DNA of 64,000 bases from DAOPXV01 sp035352535 (GCA_964545075.1 CAZJFS010000001.1:53843-117842); one strand, 5' to 3'. Shown: positions 35,601 through 43,079, counted from the first letter of the stretch. A program made the numbers and translations. Notes: generated by a model not told the origin, from the letters alone.

Positions 35601-37570
35601 CGGTAACGGCCAACGGCAAACTGGACAGAAAGGCGCTGCCGGACCCGCGCGAAAACGCGGACGCAAGGGCGCAATATGCAAGCCCCCGAAACGATACCGA
35701 ACGATACATGGCGAAAGTCTGGTCCGATATTCTCGGCGTAAAACGGATAGGTATCGACGATAATTTTTTCGAGCTCGGCGGTCATTCCCTAAAAGCGGTT
35801 AAAGTCGCGATGCGGCTTTCGGGCGATTTTGAAATTTCCGTCAACGATATTTTTGAGCATCAGAGCATACGCAGCTTATCGGAATCGGTGAAGCCCGTTT
35901 CAGGAAATTTAAAAACGAAACTCAACGAATTGAAATATTTCGCGCCGCGGCCGATGAAAATGCGGGATGAAAAGATACTTCAAAAACTTCAAGAATATAA
36001 CGAATCAATTCAAAAAATCGAATATACTGCGACGGATCGGCAAAAAAAATATGAAAACATCTTTCTCAGCGGTTCCACGGGTTATTTAGGTTCATACATT
36101 CTTAACGAGCTCCTCGAAAATAAAAGCGGAAATATACATCTTTTGATAAGGGCGAAAGATCGCGATGAAGCATTTTCGCGCCTTAAAGAAAGATATGAAT
36201 ATTATTTCGGGAAAGGCTCGCTCGATAAACACGGCGGCAGGATCTTCGCGCACGCCGGCGATCTGTCAAAAGAAAATTTCGCGCTCGCGAACGATGAATA
36301 TTCCATCTTATGCAAAAGCGTGGACTGCATAATTAATTCAGCGGCCGATGTGAGGCATTTCGGACATTATCAGCAATTTTTCGACGCCAACGTATCGAGC
36401 CTGGAAAATCTTATAAAATTCGCGTCGACAGAAAAAAACAAGGACATAAACCACATTTCCACGATGTCGGTGGCTTCGGGGGACATCTCCGGAGTTTCAG
36501 AAACGCTTTTCACCGAAGATGACGTAGATATCGGACAAGCGCTGACAAATTACTATCTCAAGACGAAGTTTCTGGCGGAAAAAGCCGCGGTTGCGGCAAG
36601 ATCAGCCGAAATAAGCGTCAATATATTCAGGGTGGGAAACCTCACATTCAATTCGAAAACGGGATTGTGTCAGCGCAATATCCAGGAAAACGCCTTTTAT
36701 AAAATAATAAAATCCCTTACCGTCCTCGGATACGTTCCAAATTCATCCGATGAAGCCGAATTTTCATTCGTCGATTGCGCCGCCCGCGCAATAACGCTCT
36801 TATTCGACAGAAATGAAAACGGGATCTTCCACATAGTCAACCCTAAAGCCGTAAAGCTTTCAAAGCTGCTTTCGGCGGTTGAAACCGGGCTCGATATAAA
36901 GGTGTGCGATTTTAAAAGCTTTATCGGCGAACTTCAAAAAAATTGCGACGACAGAATTTTCAGGCCGGAAATAGACGAACTTTTGCTTCACCGCGACTGG
37001 GCCGATGAAATGCAATGCCAGACAAGATATTGCACGCTTTCAGACCGGACGGTCAATCTGCTTTTAAAACTGGGTTTTGAATGGCCCGACGCTGACGGTT
37101 CGAAATGCTTCGAAATGATAGTCACGGCGCTCGGCGAGCGGATAAATTTTTTGAAACGCCATCCCTTGTTCGCGAAATTATCCGACAAAACGATTAAACG
37201 CGCGGCCCTGATGATGCGCGAAATACATTATAAAGACGAGGAAACGATCGCGTGGGAAAACGAACCTTCCCCGGGGGCGAACATTATAACCGAAGGCGTG
37301 GTCGAAATATCGATGCATTCGAAAAATTCATGGATCGGCACGATCGGCGTCCTTGGAAAAGACGAACTTATCGGATTCGACAGCGCATTTAACGGAGGGA
37401 TTTCAAGCATCATAGCTGGGGCCGTCATGGGACAGGCCAACGCTTTATATATTTCAAATGAAAATATTATCAAAATAGCTATGATAGAACCGCTTTTTGC
37501 GATCAATATCGCGTCGGAATTATCTAAAAAATTGATCAATGCGCAAAATATAATAATCAATCTCGACTGA
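29669..37570 (+). CDS. Two-module NRPS with reductase and CNB-like tail
   Basis: A 2633-residue synthetase with domains C1-A1-T1-C2-A2-T2-R-CNB. C1 has H-H-I-I-S-D-G (about 142); A1 has Y-T-S-G-S-T-G-K-P-K-G (613) and E-Y-G-P-T-E (744); T1 has F-F-E-L-G-G-H-S-L (991, Ser carries phosphopantetheine); C2 has H-H-I-I-F-D-G (1177); A2 has Y-T-S-G-S-T-G-R-P-K-G (1644) and E-Y-G-P-T-E (1783); T2 has F-F-E-L-G-G-H-S-L (2033). The reductase has G-S-T-G-Y-L-G (2134) and Y-x-x-x-K (2295). From about 2500 comes a cyclic-nucleotide-binding-like domain without the usual phosphate-binding Arg. Reading A2 by eye against GrsA gives DLTKIGEVGK, an asparagine-type code. The N-terminal C domain suggests an acyl or upstream donor. 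GGAGG precedes ATG. Confidence 0.9.
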   Translation: MSDKKFFRLTHPQKRIWYTEKTYLNTAFANLANVIRYRREINVEILEKAIKSVISKHEGIRLRLSGEREGIEEFQYVSDSIPEKIDHLDFSGPRGTDKLEEWICSNASTPFPIFDSPLYYFATIRFANNDSGYSDTGFYFKLHHIISDGWTLAIIYNQVLDHYLKIESGLESEISDNPTYLNYIGDEDNYLTSPEFAEDEKFWFDDLSDKLDVSSLNQDKPVASSIRSKRAIFTISRELREKIHEYKRSGSTTVFKIITAAFFIYISRVNSAKNIAITTAVHGRNNSKMRSTAGMFVGTIPLRITIDGRDTFEKIVSSLGEKLNYIIKKPARYPFDMLINRMREEKNPNADIMLECPSVVGHPDDKNEDISFINHYQSYEPSCLAMHINPFGTDAKGKLDIILDYQTELFSHENIETVFNSLSCILNDALDNVKKSVCDLNMISEEEKRKVLVDFNRTEEQFSGGETLFDLFEEASKKYPRRTALVYDDVSITYSELSDKVGRLASRLANLGVGPEKIAAIYAQRSQYYVIAMLAIMKAGGAYLPIDVSYPRERVNFMLKDAEVSAVLTMENLNDKFDCDASRVFLDDENSYTGAPCDLKSQAAARNLAYIIYTSGSTGKPKGVMIEHRSAVNMICWSIKHYQMSHQDRCAQFASFAFDASVPQTFSPLARGAELHILKDDLRYSPLLANDYFEKNGITYADLPTQFCEQFIRETNNHSLRRATTGGEKLKNAPENINFVLTDEYGPTECTVTATYYDVDGKYSKTPIGKPISNIRVYILDKKDLPVPVGAPGELCVAGAGLARGYLNRPELTVEKFVADPFMPGEKMYRTGDLARWLPDGNIDYLGRIDHQVKIRGFRVELEEIQNEIIKHPMVSDAVIANGKNADGDDFISAHIILKKEADGINFSHERINEFLSKTLPNYMLPSKIMFIDRIPLTSGGKADKKALLAMLPEEGRLAAFVAPSNETEKTLAGIWSELLNVKKIGVTDDFFELGGHSLKAASLQLSVKKAFAVEISLHDIFSAPTIKALAGIIKNNSRTAGSSITRAPERKHYPLSAAQKRLFVMDRISGGKTTYNLTSAFKIRGPLDATRFGNAIRAAIERHSAFGTRFEEVDGEPVAVIEKNVKFKRNYIETNEESAIAAIRDFIKPFDLKRAPLFRILLIKYAEDGHIFVFDAHHIIFDGISSNVFMHEICELYAGRTLEKLEFDYQDYAVWQNEVMPESSSIQKQQDYWLNVFKNDVEPLEIPTSRPRNADISYSGSRVLLNLDGLSNDLEKLSTRCSATNFTTLMALFFVLLHKYSGQSDIVSGVPAAGRENAEFEKTVGMFVNTLAIRSYPEACKPFASFVNEIKNSFVSALDNQQYQFDRLVEKLGLKRMPGRNPLFDVMFAYEDMENSTFKTENIEMTNYAFDAGISKFDLTLFASRGNGSLELSLEYRDSLFERAMAERFLNHFAALLKNAAADPEATIGDIDAMGENDLQKLIRGFNATGAAYPADTTLISLFEKKASESPDLCALVYDGKTMTYSELNEKANRLAWRLKENIYSKNEIFGILLDRSFEMVVSILAALKAGGAYLPIDPSYPAERIEYVISDSGIKTLLTEKKHMAAVSFNNNMIDIHEGTSYSARTENPEPVNSGEDIIYIIYTSGSTGRPKGVMVKHKGALNYIWWCKKVYAEDGACDFPLYSSISFDLTVTSIFTPLICGGKIVIYGEREKETLIDRIIAEDNVDIVKLTPTHLQIIEGMKINCKKIRKFIVGGEDLKADLAMKIFKKFNNKIRIFNEYGPTETTVGCMIYEFSPSDAKALSVPIGIPAANTMIYILGKDLKPVLPGTTGEIYISGDGVARGYLNKSEMTAAKFVSDPFNPERTMYKTGDLARMLPSWNVEFLGRIDDQVKLRGFRIEIGEIEAELLRHSSIRETAVLLREDAQSGKYLCAYYTVSGETGPGPEPDIKELKAHLAKRLPYYFIPDVFMKLENIPVTANGKLDRKALPDPRENADARAQYASPRNDTERYMAKVWSDILGVKRIGIDDNFFELGGHSLKAVKVAMRLSGDFEISVNDIFEHQSIRSLSESVKPVSGNLKTKLNELKYFAPRPMKMRDEKILQKLQEYNESIQKIEYTATDRQKKYENIFLSGSTGYLGSYILNELLENKSGNIHLLIRAKDRDEAFSRLKERYEYYFGKGSLDKHGGRIFAHAGDLSKENFALANDEYSILCKSVDCIINSAADVRHFGHYQQFFDANVSSLENLIKFASTEKNKDINHISTMSVASGDISGVSETLFTEDDVDIGQALTNYYLKTKFLAEKAAVAARSAEISVNIFRVGNLTFNSKTGLCQRNIQENAFYKIIKSLTVLGYVPNSSDEAEFSFVDCAARAITLLFDRNENGIFHIVNPKAVKLSKLLSAVETGLDIKVCDFKSFIGELQKNCDDRIFRPEIDELLLHRDWADEMQCQTRYCTLSDRTVNLLLKLGFEWPDADGSKCFEMIVTALGERINFLKRHPLFAKLSDKTIKRAALMMREIHYKDEETIAWENEPSPGANIITEGVVEISMHSKNSWIGTIGVLGKDELIGFDSAFNGGISSIIAGAVMGQANALYISNENIIKIAMIEPLFAINIASELSKKLINAQNIIINLD

Positions 37571-37589
37571 TAACGGAGGAAGGAAAAAA

Positions 37590-39041
37590 GTGGTAAATAA
37601 CAGCGAATCTGACGGCGGAACCGGAAAAAAGACCGGACCGTCTTCAGTTTATATTATATTCGTCCTCGCGCTGGGCGTTTTCATGGTCAATCTCGACGCC
37701 AGCATAGTCAATATAGTTCTGCCCACGCTGGCCAAATTATTCAGCGTAGACATGTACGTAGTGTCGCGCGTGGTGCTTTCATATCTGCTTTCATTCAGCG
37801 GTTTTCTGCTGATATTCGGCCGGTTGAGCGACATTCACGGCGCCAATAAAATATTTGGATACGGTTTTCTCGTCTTCACATTGTCATCGGTATTATGCGC
37901 GACATCGCGGACTTTTGTAATGCTTGAAATTTCAAGATTCATGCAGGGAATAGGGGCGGCCATGCTGGCCTCGACATATTCGGCTCTTGTAATAAAGCTT
38001 CTGCCGCCTGAAATAAGAGGACGGGCGTTCGGCTTCATCACCGTCGCCGGAGGAGCCGGTTTCGCCATGGGCGCGCCCGTCGGAGGCTATCTCACCCATT
38101 ATTTCAACTGGCGCTGGATATTTTGGATGAACGTCCCTATCGGCATATTTTCACTTATCTCGTCGTGGAAACTGATAAAGGAAAGATCTGAAGGCAATAT
38201 AACAACCGGAGCTTTTGATAGGACCGGAGCTTTTTTAAGTTTCGGAGGGCTCGTCCTGATCACTTATCTTTTAAATTCAGCAAAAAATTATCCGCCGACA
38301 TCTATCATACCGTGGGCCGGAATCGCCGTTTTCATAGCGGTTTTCGCGTATTTTTTAAGAGTCGAAAAACGCCACCCTGAACCGCTGCTCGATCTTTCAT
38401 TGTTTTCGAACAGAAATTTCAATTTTTCTTTCATCGCAAATTTTTTCGTTGTAATGACGCTGGACGGAATGAATTTTCTGTTTCCATTTTTTTTCGAACT
38501 CGGACGCGGCATGAAGCCCGATAAAATAGGAATGCTGCTGATGCTGTTTCCTCTGATTTCAATGTTTGTAAGCCCGGTGGCCGGATATTTCGCCGATCGA
38601 AAAGGCCCGAGGGCGGTCTGCGTTTTTTCTACGGTCATGCTGGCTTTATCGGTCGCAATGCTCTGCTTCATAGATCTGACCACTTCGATCTATTACATAA
38701 TAATCACTCTTATAATATTCGGGTGCTCGCTCGCCATGTTCTTCACCGCGAACACGAGCCTTATGATGTGCCACGCCCCGGCCGGCCGCGAAGGCATCAC
38801 TTCGGCCATGGTTTCTTTTAACGCCAATCTTGGAACGCTTTTAGGCGTTTGTTTTTTTGAAAGTATTTTTTCATACGGGCTTCCGGCGGGCATAGTTTCA
38901 AACCAGCTCATGGAAGGCGCTTCAAGGATGATAGCCACCGGCTTTAACCACGGCGCCATTTTCGCGCTGATAATAAGCCTGATGGCCGCCAGATCGTCTT
39001 TCATAGCGCGTGAAAAAAAGACCGGCGCCATTTCCGCATGA
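37590..39041 (+). CDS. DHA2-family MFS exporter
   Basis: A 483-residue membrane protein with about 14 hydrophobic segments, the size of the EmrB/QacA group. Motif A-like G-R-L-S-D-I-H-G lies near residue 77 and motif C-like G-G-A-G-F-A-M-G-A-P-V-G-G...W-R-W-I-F-W-M-N-V-P-I-G near residues 155-185. It exports small molecules by proton antiport and, as the last gene of the cluster, probably gives product export or self-resistance. GTG start with GGAGGAAGG (37575-37583). It ends 9 bp before the convergent hemC stop, with no visible terminator between. Confidence 0.9.
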   Translation: MVNNSESDGGTGKKTGPSSVYIIFVLALGVFMVNLDASIVNIVLPTLAKLFSVDMYVVSRVVLSYLLSFSGFLLIFGRLSDIHGANKIFGYGFLVFTLSSVLCATSRTFVMLEISRFMQGIGAAMLASTYSALVIKLLPPEIRGRAFGFITVAGGAGFAMGAPVGGYLTHYFNWRWIFWMNVPIGIFSLISSWKLIKERSEGNITTGAFDRTGAFLSFGGLVLITYLLNSAKNYPPTSIIPWAGIAVFIAVFAYFLRVEKRHPEPLLDLSLFSNRNFNFSFIANFFVVMTLDGMNFLFPFFFELGRGMKPDKIGMLLMLFPLISMFVSPVAGYFADRKGPRAVCVFSTVMLALSVAMLCFIDLTTSIYYIIITLIIFGCSLAMFFTANTSLMMCHAPAGREGITSAMVSFNANLGTLLGVCFFESIFSYGLPAGIVSNQLMEGASRMIATGFNHGAIFALIISLMAARSSFIAREKKTGAISA

Positions 39042-39050
39042 TAAAAAAGT

Positions 39051-39968
39051 TTAGCGCTCTATAGCGTCGAGTATCCGCTTCCCGCCGCCGTCTAAAAGCT
39101 CGTTGGCCAGTTCAAAACCCACTATGACGTTTTTAATGCCAACGCGGGTCCCTTCAACCTTCGTTTTACCTTCAGGATCGAATATGGCCCCGGTCATGTG
39201 AAAACGTCCGTCGGACAATTGTTCGCAATAAACCCCTACGGGCATCTGACATCCGCCGTTAAGCCGGGCCAGAAAAGTTCTTTCAGCCTCAACCTCTAAA
39301 AAACTCCTGACATCGTTAAGGCATTTGACGAGAGCGTCGATATTTTTGTCTCCACGCCTGCTTTCAATAGCCAGAGCGCCCTGGCCGCAGCATGGAACTA
39401 TGATTCTGTCGTCTAATATCTGAGAAATTCTCTCTCCCCAGCCCATTCTTTTCACGGAAGCGCACGCGAGAACTATCGCGTCATACTGCCCTTCATCGAG
39501 TTTTTTCAATCGCGTGTTGACGTTGCCGCGAAGCTCGACTATTTTCAAGTCAGGGCGCTGATATAGCAACTGCGCCTTTCTTCTCATGCTTGAAGTGCCT
39601 ATGCTGGCGCCTTTCGCCAGATCGACAAGCCTTTTCTTATCCCGGGTTATCAGAGCGTCGAAAGGATCTTCCCTCTTCATTACCGCGCTGATATAAAGTT
39701 TCCTGGTCATTTCCACGGGCATATCTTTAGCGCTGTGGACGGCCAGATCCGCCCTTCCTTCAATAACCGCGTTTTCGATATCTTTTACGAAAAGCCCCTT
39801 GCCGCCTATTTTAGCGAGCGAAGAATCAAGCATTTTGTCGCCTTCGGTAACTATTTCAAGAAATTCATAATCGTTGCCGGGATGATTTTTTTTCAAAATT
39901 TCACGAACATGCTCAGCCTGCCATATCGCGAGCGGGCTTTTTCTCGTTGCTATTATAATTTTCGACAT
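39051..39968 (-). CDS. hemC: Hydroxymethylbilane synthase
   Basis: A 305-residue protein of normal length. It opens I-I-I-A-T-R-K-S-P-L-A-I-W-Q-A, then G-K-G-L-F-V-K-D-I-E near residue 57, H-S-A-K-D-M-P near 78 (catalytic Asp), and L-N-G-G-C-Q-M-P-V-G near 236, whose Cys carries the dipyrromethane cofactor. It polymerises four porphobilinogen units in tetrapyrrole synthesis. Its start overlaps the end of ogt by 16 bp, so the two are co-transcribed. No other hem genes are in the window; tetrapyrrole supply for the cluster's B12 enzyme is an attractive but unsupported link. Confidence 0.96.
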   Translation of the reverse strand: MSKIIIATRKSPLAIWQAEHVREILKKNHPGNDYEFLEIVTEGDKMLDSSLAKIGGKGLFVKDIENAVIEGRADLAVHSAKDMPVEMTRKLYISAVMKREDPFDALITRDKKRLVDLAKGASIGTSSMRRKAQLLYQRPDLKIVELRGNVNTRLKKLDEGQYDAIVLACASVKRMGWGERISQILDDRIIVPCCGQGALAIESRRGDKNIDALVKCLNDVRSFLEVEAERTFLARLNGGCQMPVGVYCEQLSDGRFHMTGAIFDPEGKTKVEGTRVGIKNVIVGFELANELLDGGGKRILDAIER

Positions 39969-40465
39969 TTGGACTCCTTGATAGATGATTTAAGTGAACG
40001 CGCCGGAACTTTCTCGATGGAAAGCAGTTTTTCCTTCACGTCCGTTCCGCAGCCGAACCCGCCTATGGAACCGTCGGCCGCTATGATCCTATGGCACGGC
40101 AGGATCAAGGGAAGCGGATTTTTATTCAGGGCATTTCCGACCGCCCTGGCCGCCCCAGGAGCGCCTATTTCCCCCGCCAGCCATTTATACGATCTTACCT
40201 CGCCGTAAGGTATCTTTAAAAGCGCCAGCCATACTTTCTTTTGAAAATCGGTACCTTTTAAAAATTTAATTTTCTGCCCGAACTTTTTTAATTTTCCTGA
40301 AAAATACGCCAGAAGTTCATTCTGAAAAGCGAACTCATCATCTTCTTTTTCTATTTCCCGTTTTTTTATTTCAGGCAATATGGTTAATTCAACAAGAAAA
40401 GCGCCGTCAAACGAACACACTATCTCGCCGATCGGACTCGCAAGCGAATATTTTTTAATTTTCAT
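39953..40465 (-). CDS. ogt: Methylated-DNA-protein-cysteine S-methyltransferase
   Basis: A 170-residue protein with the active-site motif L-P-C-H-R-I near residue 120, in which Cys takes the alkyl group from O6-methylguanine, plus the DNA-recognition helix pattern Y-G-E-V-R-S-Y, G-A-P-G-A-A-R-A-V-G-N-A and G-F-G-C-G. It repairs O6-alkylguanine by suicide transfer. The C-terminus has a Lys/Ser-rich extension of about 15 residues that overlaps hemC. GGGGAGAG lies upstream of the ATG. Confidence 0.93.
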   Translation of the reverse strand: MKIKKYSLASPIGEIVCSFDGAFLVELTILPEIKKREIEKEDDEFAFQNELLAYFSGKLKKFGQKIKFLKGTDFQKKVWLALLKIPYGEVRSYKWLAGEIGAPGAARAVGNALNKNPLPLILPCHRIIAADGSIGGFGCGTDVKEKLLSIEKVPARSLKSSIKESKCRKL

Positions 40466-40585
40466 GGATCACGCTCTCCCCAAAAATTTATACATGGCAG
40501 CTTTATTAACCTTTATCATGCTTATTTTATCATTAATATTTTTTTTATGCAATTGTTTTACGGATCAATTATTTACGGTAAAAAT

Positions 40586-40614
40586 TTGATTATTTATAAA
40601 ATTTATTGTATAAT
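40586..40614 (+). promoter_or_regulatory. Promoter of P-loop protein gene
   Basis: TTGATT (40586-40591), 17 bp spacer, TATAAT (40609-40614). Confidence 0.6.
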
Positions 40615-40879
40615 ATTTTCACTAATTGACAAAATAAATGAAGTGGCTGAAAAAGGCCACTCGAAGAAAACCCGACCGCATGGACGAACCCTGAAAAACG
40701 GTTTCGAATATGATGGTCACGTTTTTGATTTCCGCCAATTCTTTATTGAGCGGTATCAATAACGGCATTGTTTTCAGGCCGGCGGAACAGGGGCCGCCGC
40801 TCGTGTACATTCTTCTTCTAAAGCACTGATTAATTTATATTCCGTGCTTATAAAAATAAAAAAAGAATGGAGAAAAGGT
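40615..40879 (+). other. Long non-coding leader region
   Basis: The stretch between the promoter and ATG 40880 is about 255 nt, long for this genome. It has small GC-rich hairpins (GTGGC...GCCAC near 40643-40660; GGCGG...CCGCC near 40781-40798). No known riboswitch consensus was recognised, and the short frames here have no supported coding potential. Confidence 0.35.
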
Positions 40880-41506
40880 ATGAAGAACGGTTTAATCATT
40901 GAAGGAATCAGCGGCGCGGGAAAATCGAAGGTCATTTCAGAAATAAAAAAATTAATGGCTGGCCGCACCAGTAAAAAGTTAGAAGTTATTTATGAAGCCA
41001 GAACCTATGGCGAACTTATGGACGAGCTTAAAGACGCTTCGCGGACGGACAGGGAACGCTGCGAAAGGCTCGAAAACGTCTGCGACCTGATCGCGTGCGA
41101 AACCGGAAAATTTTTCATCGTCGAAAGATTTCATCCATCATATTACGCGATAATGCCCGACAGGTCGCTTTATGAAAAAATAGACCGTAAAATGGGGGCC
41201 ATGGGCTTTAAACTGGTCCTGCTTTCTTACCGGGATGAAAATTTACGCGAAAGAGCCATGAACCATACGGACGGCGGCCCGAAACTTCCGCAAAAGATCG
41301 AAGAATATTTCGGCAGCGCCGAAGCGGCCATGAATAAATATACCGATTCGAAAGCCAGGCGCGAAGAATATCTAAAATTCACCAGCATGGACCACATGGT
41401 CATCATGACGGATGAAATGAACTGGACCGAATATGCCATTCGCGCGCTCGAATTCGCGGGAATTGAGATAGATCGCCATGCGGTCGCAAAATCGGCGTCA
41501 AATTAA
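40880..41506 (+). CDS. P-loop kinase-like protein of unknown substrate
   Basis: From ATG 40880 (GGAG and AAAGG upstream) the protein has 208 residues. It opens with L-I-I-E-G-I-S-G-A-G-K-S-K, a Walker A motif near residues 9-16, then F-I-V-E-R-F-H near residue 80 in the place of a thymidylate-kinase-like DRF motif, and a run of charged helices that would form a lid. It resembles nucleotide kinases in plan, but no substrate signature is recognised. The GTG at 40844 would add 12 residues and lacks a ribosome site. Confidence 0.65.
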   Translation: MKNGLIIEGISGAGKSKVISEIKKLMAGRTSKKLEVIYEARTYGELMDELKDASRTDRERCERLENVCDLIACETGKFFIVERFHPSYYAIMPDRSLYEKIDRKMGAMGFKLVLLSYRDENLRERAMNHTDGGPKLPQKIEEYFGSAEAAMNKYTDSKARREEYLKFTSMDHMVIMTDEMNWTEYAIRALEFAGIEIDRHAVAKSASN

Positions 41507-41561
41507 CAAATAATAGCCCTTTGAAGATTTACTCTAATGTTGTTTTATCCCTTAAATAATT

Positions 41562-41604
41562 AAAAAGATCACGGCAGGCTTTTTTACGGCGCCGTGATCT
41601 TTTT
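41562..41604 (+). terminator. Strong rho-independent terminator
   Basis: A perfect 14-bp stem (41562-41575 with 41591-41604) and a T-run of six. It closes the P-loop gene and lies downstream of the pilin gene on the other strand as well. Confidence 0.85.
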
Positions 41605-41722
41605 TACTTAACGCATTATTTTATTTCACGTTTTTACGAACTTACCCTTTGATTCATTTCCTTTTAAAGCATCAGCCATTTATTGTCAAATTCATTTATT
41701 CCGGCTGTATTTTAAAATGTTA

Positions 41723-42700
41723 TTACTCATAATTCTTAATGAGAACCTGCGCCCCGGCCGCCTCTCCGCCGTCGGCGACCTGCGTGCCGCCGCTTTCAAA
41801 AAATATTTGGTTTTTGTTGTTTTTAGCGCCGGTGAGATTTATAAAGTGAGTTCCGGGAATTATTAAACCTTTTGATGGATCAGCGCTCGTAAAACCCGCG
41901 GCGAATTTTATTATTATTTCCTTCGAGTCGCTGCCCCATGTTATCATGGGAAGAGGGCTTATGGCCGGATCTCCGGCGTCGGACTGCGACCATTTCATCT
42001 GCGCCCCGGCGGAAGCCGCGGTGAGGTCGGCCGGAAGGTCAGTTCCAAGAGGAACGGCGGAATTGCTCGCGCTGGTGTAATATCTGAACGTGGAAGATGC
42101 GGCCTGCGCGTCCGATGTCGTCGAAGCGGCGGAAACTGAGGCTGCGGAACCAAGATTAACGGAGGCCGGCACCGAAACTTCCTTGTTGAAGTATAAATGA
42201 AGCACGTCGAAGCATTTGTTTAATTCGGCGGGGTCCTGAAAGTTTCCGGCCTTGGGATTGACCTCGAGTTTAGCGTTGACGAGCGTGAGGGCGCCAATAT
42301 ACGCTACGAATATGTCATCCTTGTTTGATGGGCTGCCCGACCCTCCGCCATCCGTATGTTTGCCGTCCGGGCCTTTCGAATAAACTATTCCCTTTCTGTA
42401 TTCCTGCTCGTATCTGTTTCCCCACGGATCTCTAAGCGTTTCCCACGTGGATATATACTTTCCCTTGAGCTCTTTCATATATTTATCCTGAACGGTCGTG
42501 CCTTCAAGCGAGTTGAACTTCTGGATGGCTTCCACAAGTATATCGCAATCCTGTTTAGACTTCGTTTTTTTCGCTCCATCGGCCACGTCAAGAAATTGTG
42601 GAAGAGCGACCGCGACAAGTATTCCTATGATCGCTATTACTATCATAAGTTCGATCAATGAAAACCCCTTAGTGTTCTTTGAATTAACGATATTCATCAT
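41723..42700 (-). CDS. Large type IV pilin/pseudopilin-like protein
   Basis: From ATG 42700 (GAGGAGG upstream) the protein has 325 residues. The class III signal K-G-F-S-L-I-E-L-M-I-V-I-A-I-I-G-I-L lies at residues about 11-28, with cleavage expected between Gly and Phe and the conserved Glu five residues on. Residues 30-110 resemble GspG-type major pseudopilins, including D-P-W-G-N-R-Y near residue 90. The C-terminal 200 residues are Ala/Ser-rich and much longer than in ordinary pilins of about 150 residues. No pilin assembly genes lie alongside. An ATG seven codons upstream was rejected because the ribosome site lies between the two. Confidence 0.85.
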   Translation of the reverse strand: MMNIVNSKNTKGFSLIELMIVIAIIGILVAVALPQFLDVADGAKKTKSKQDCDILVEAIQKFNSLEGTTVQDKYMKELKGKYISTWETLRDPWGNRYEQEYRKGIVYSKGPDGKHTDGGGSGSPSNKDDIFVAYIGALTLVNAKLEVNPKAGNFQDPAELNKCFDVLHLYFNKEVSVPASVNLGSAASVSAASTTSDAQAASSTFRYYTSASNSAVPLGTDLPADLTAASAGAQMKWSQSDAGDPAISPLPMITWGSDSKEIIIKFAAGFTSADPSKGLIIPGTHFINLTGAKNNKNQIFFESGGTQVADGGEAAGAQVLIKNYE

Positions 42701-43079
42701 AAAAACTCCTCCTCGTTTCATTTTTTATTTTATTTCATTTTTTTGTTTTTGTTTTCCACGCCATCTGTTAATGCATAGCCCGTGCCAACCGTATCATAAA
42801 TCATATTTTCTTCTGTTTTCAAGCTTTTTGACGAATAAGAGCAGGAAAAAAAGAAGAACGGCCAGCCCCATAAAAACAACATTGTGCAAATTGCAACATT
42901 TTCCCGCAACAATAGAACTTTGCCGCGCATCAACGGAATATCCGCCGCAATTTGGCTAAAAAACGTCAAGCTTAAGTTGAAACATCCCCGTCAGACACAA
43001 AAAAATTGACTTAAAGGCTTCCATTATGATAAAATATGCGTAAAAACTTCAACCAAAAATTATTTTGAGGTGGTATAAA
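42701..43079. other. Intergenic region, divergent pilin and ybaB genes
   Basis: This gap of 379 bp holds the ribosome site of the pilin gene at its left end and the ybaB promoter at its right end: TTGACT (43006-43011), 18 bp, TAAAAT (43030-43035). Short frames here read as low-complexity Lys/Phe runs and are not supported. Confidence 0.5.

Noticed and set aside
40547..40810. Short frames on both strands in the P-loop gene leader
   Set aside because: They overlap each other and a consensus promoter, and show no conserved motif or ribosome site.
42730..42969. Minus-strand 79-codon frame upstream of the pilin gene
   Set aside because: Low-complexity Phe/Lys composition, no ribosome site, and it covers the promoter area.
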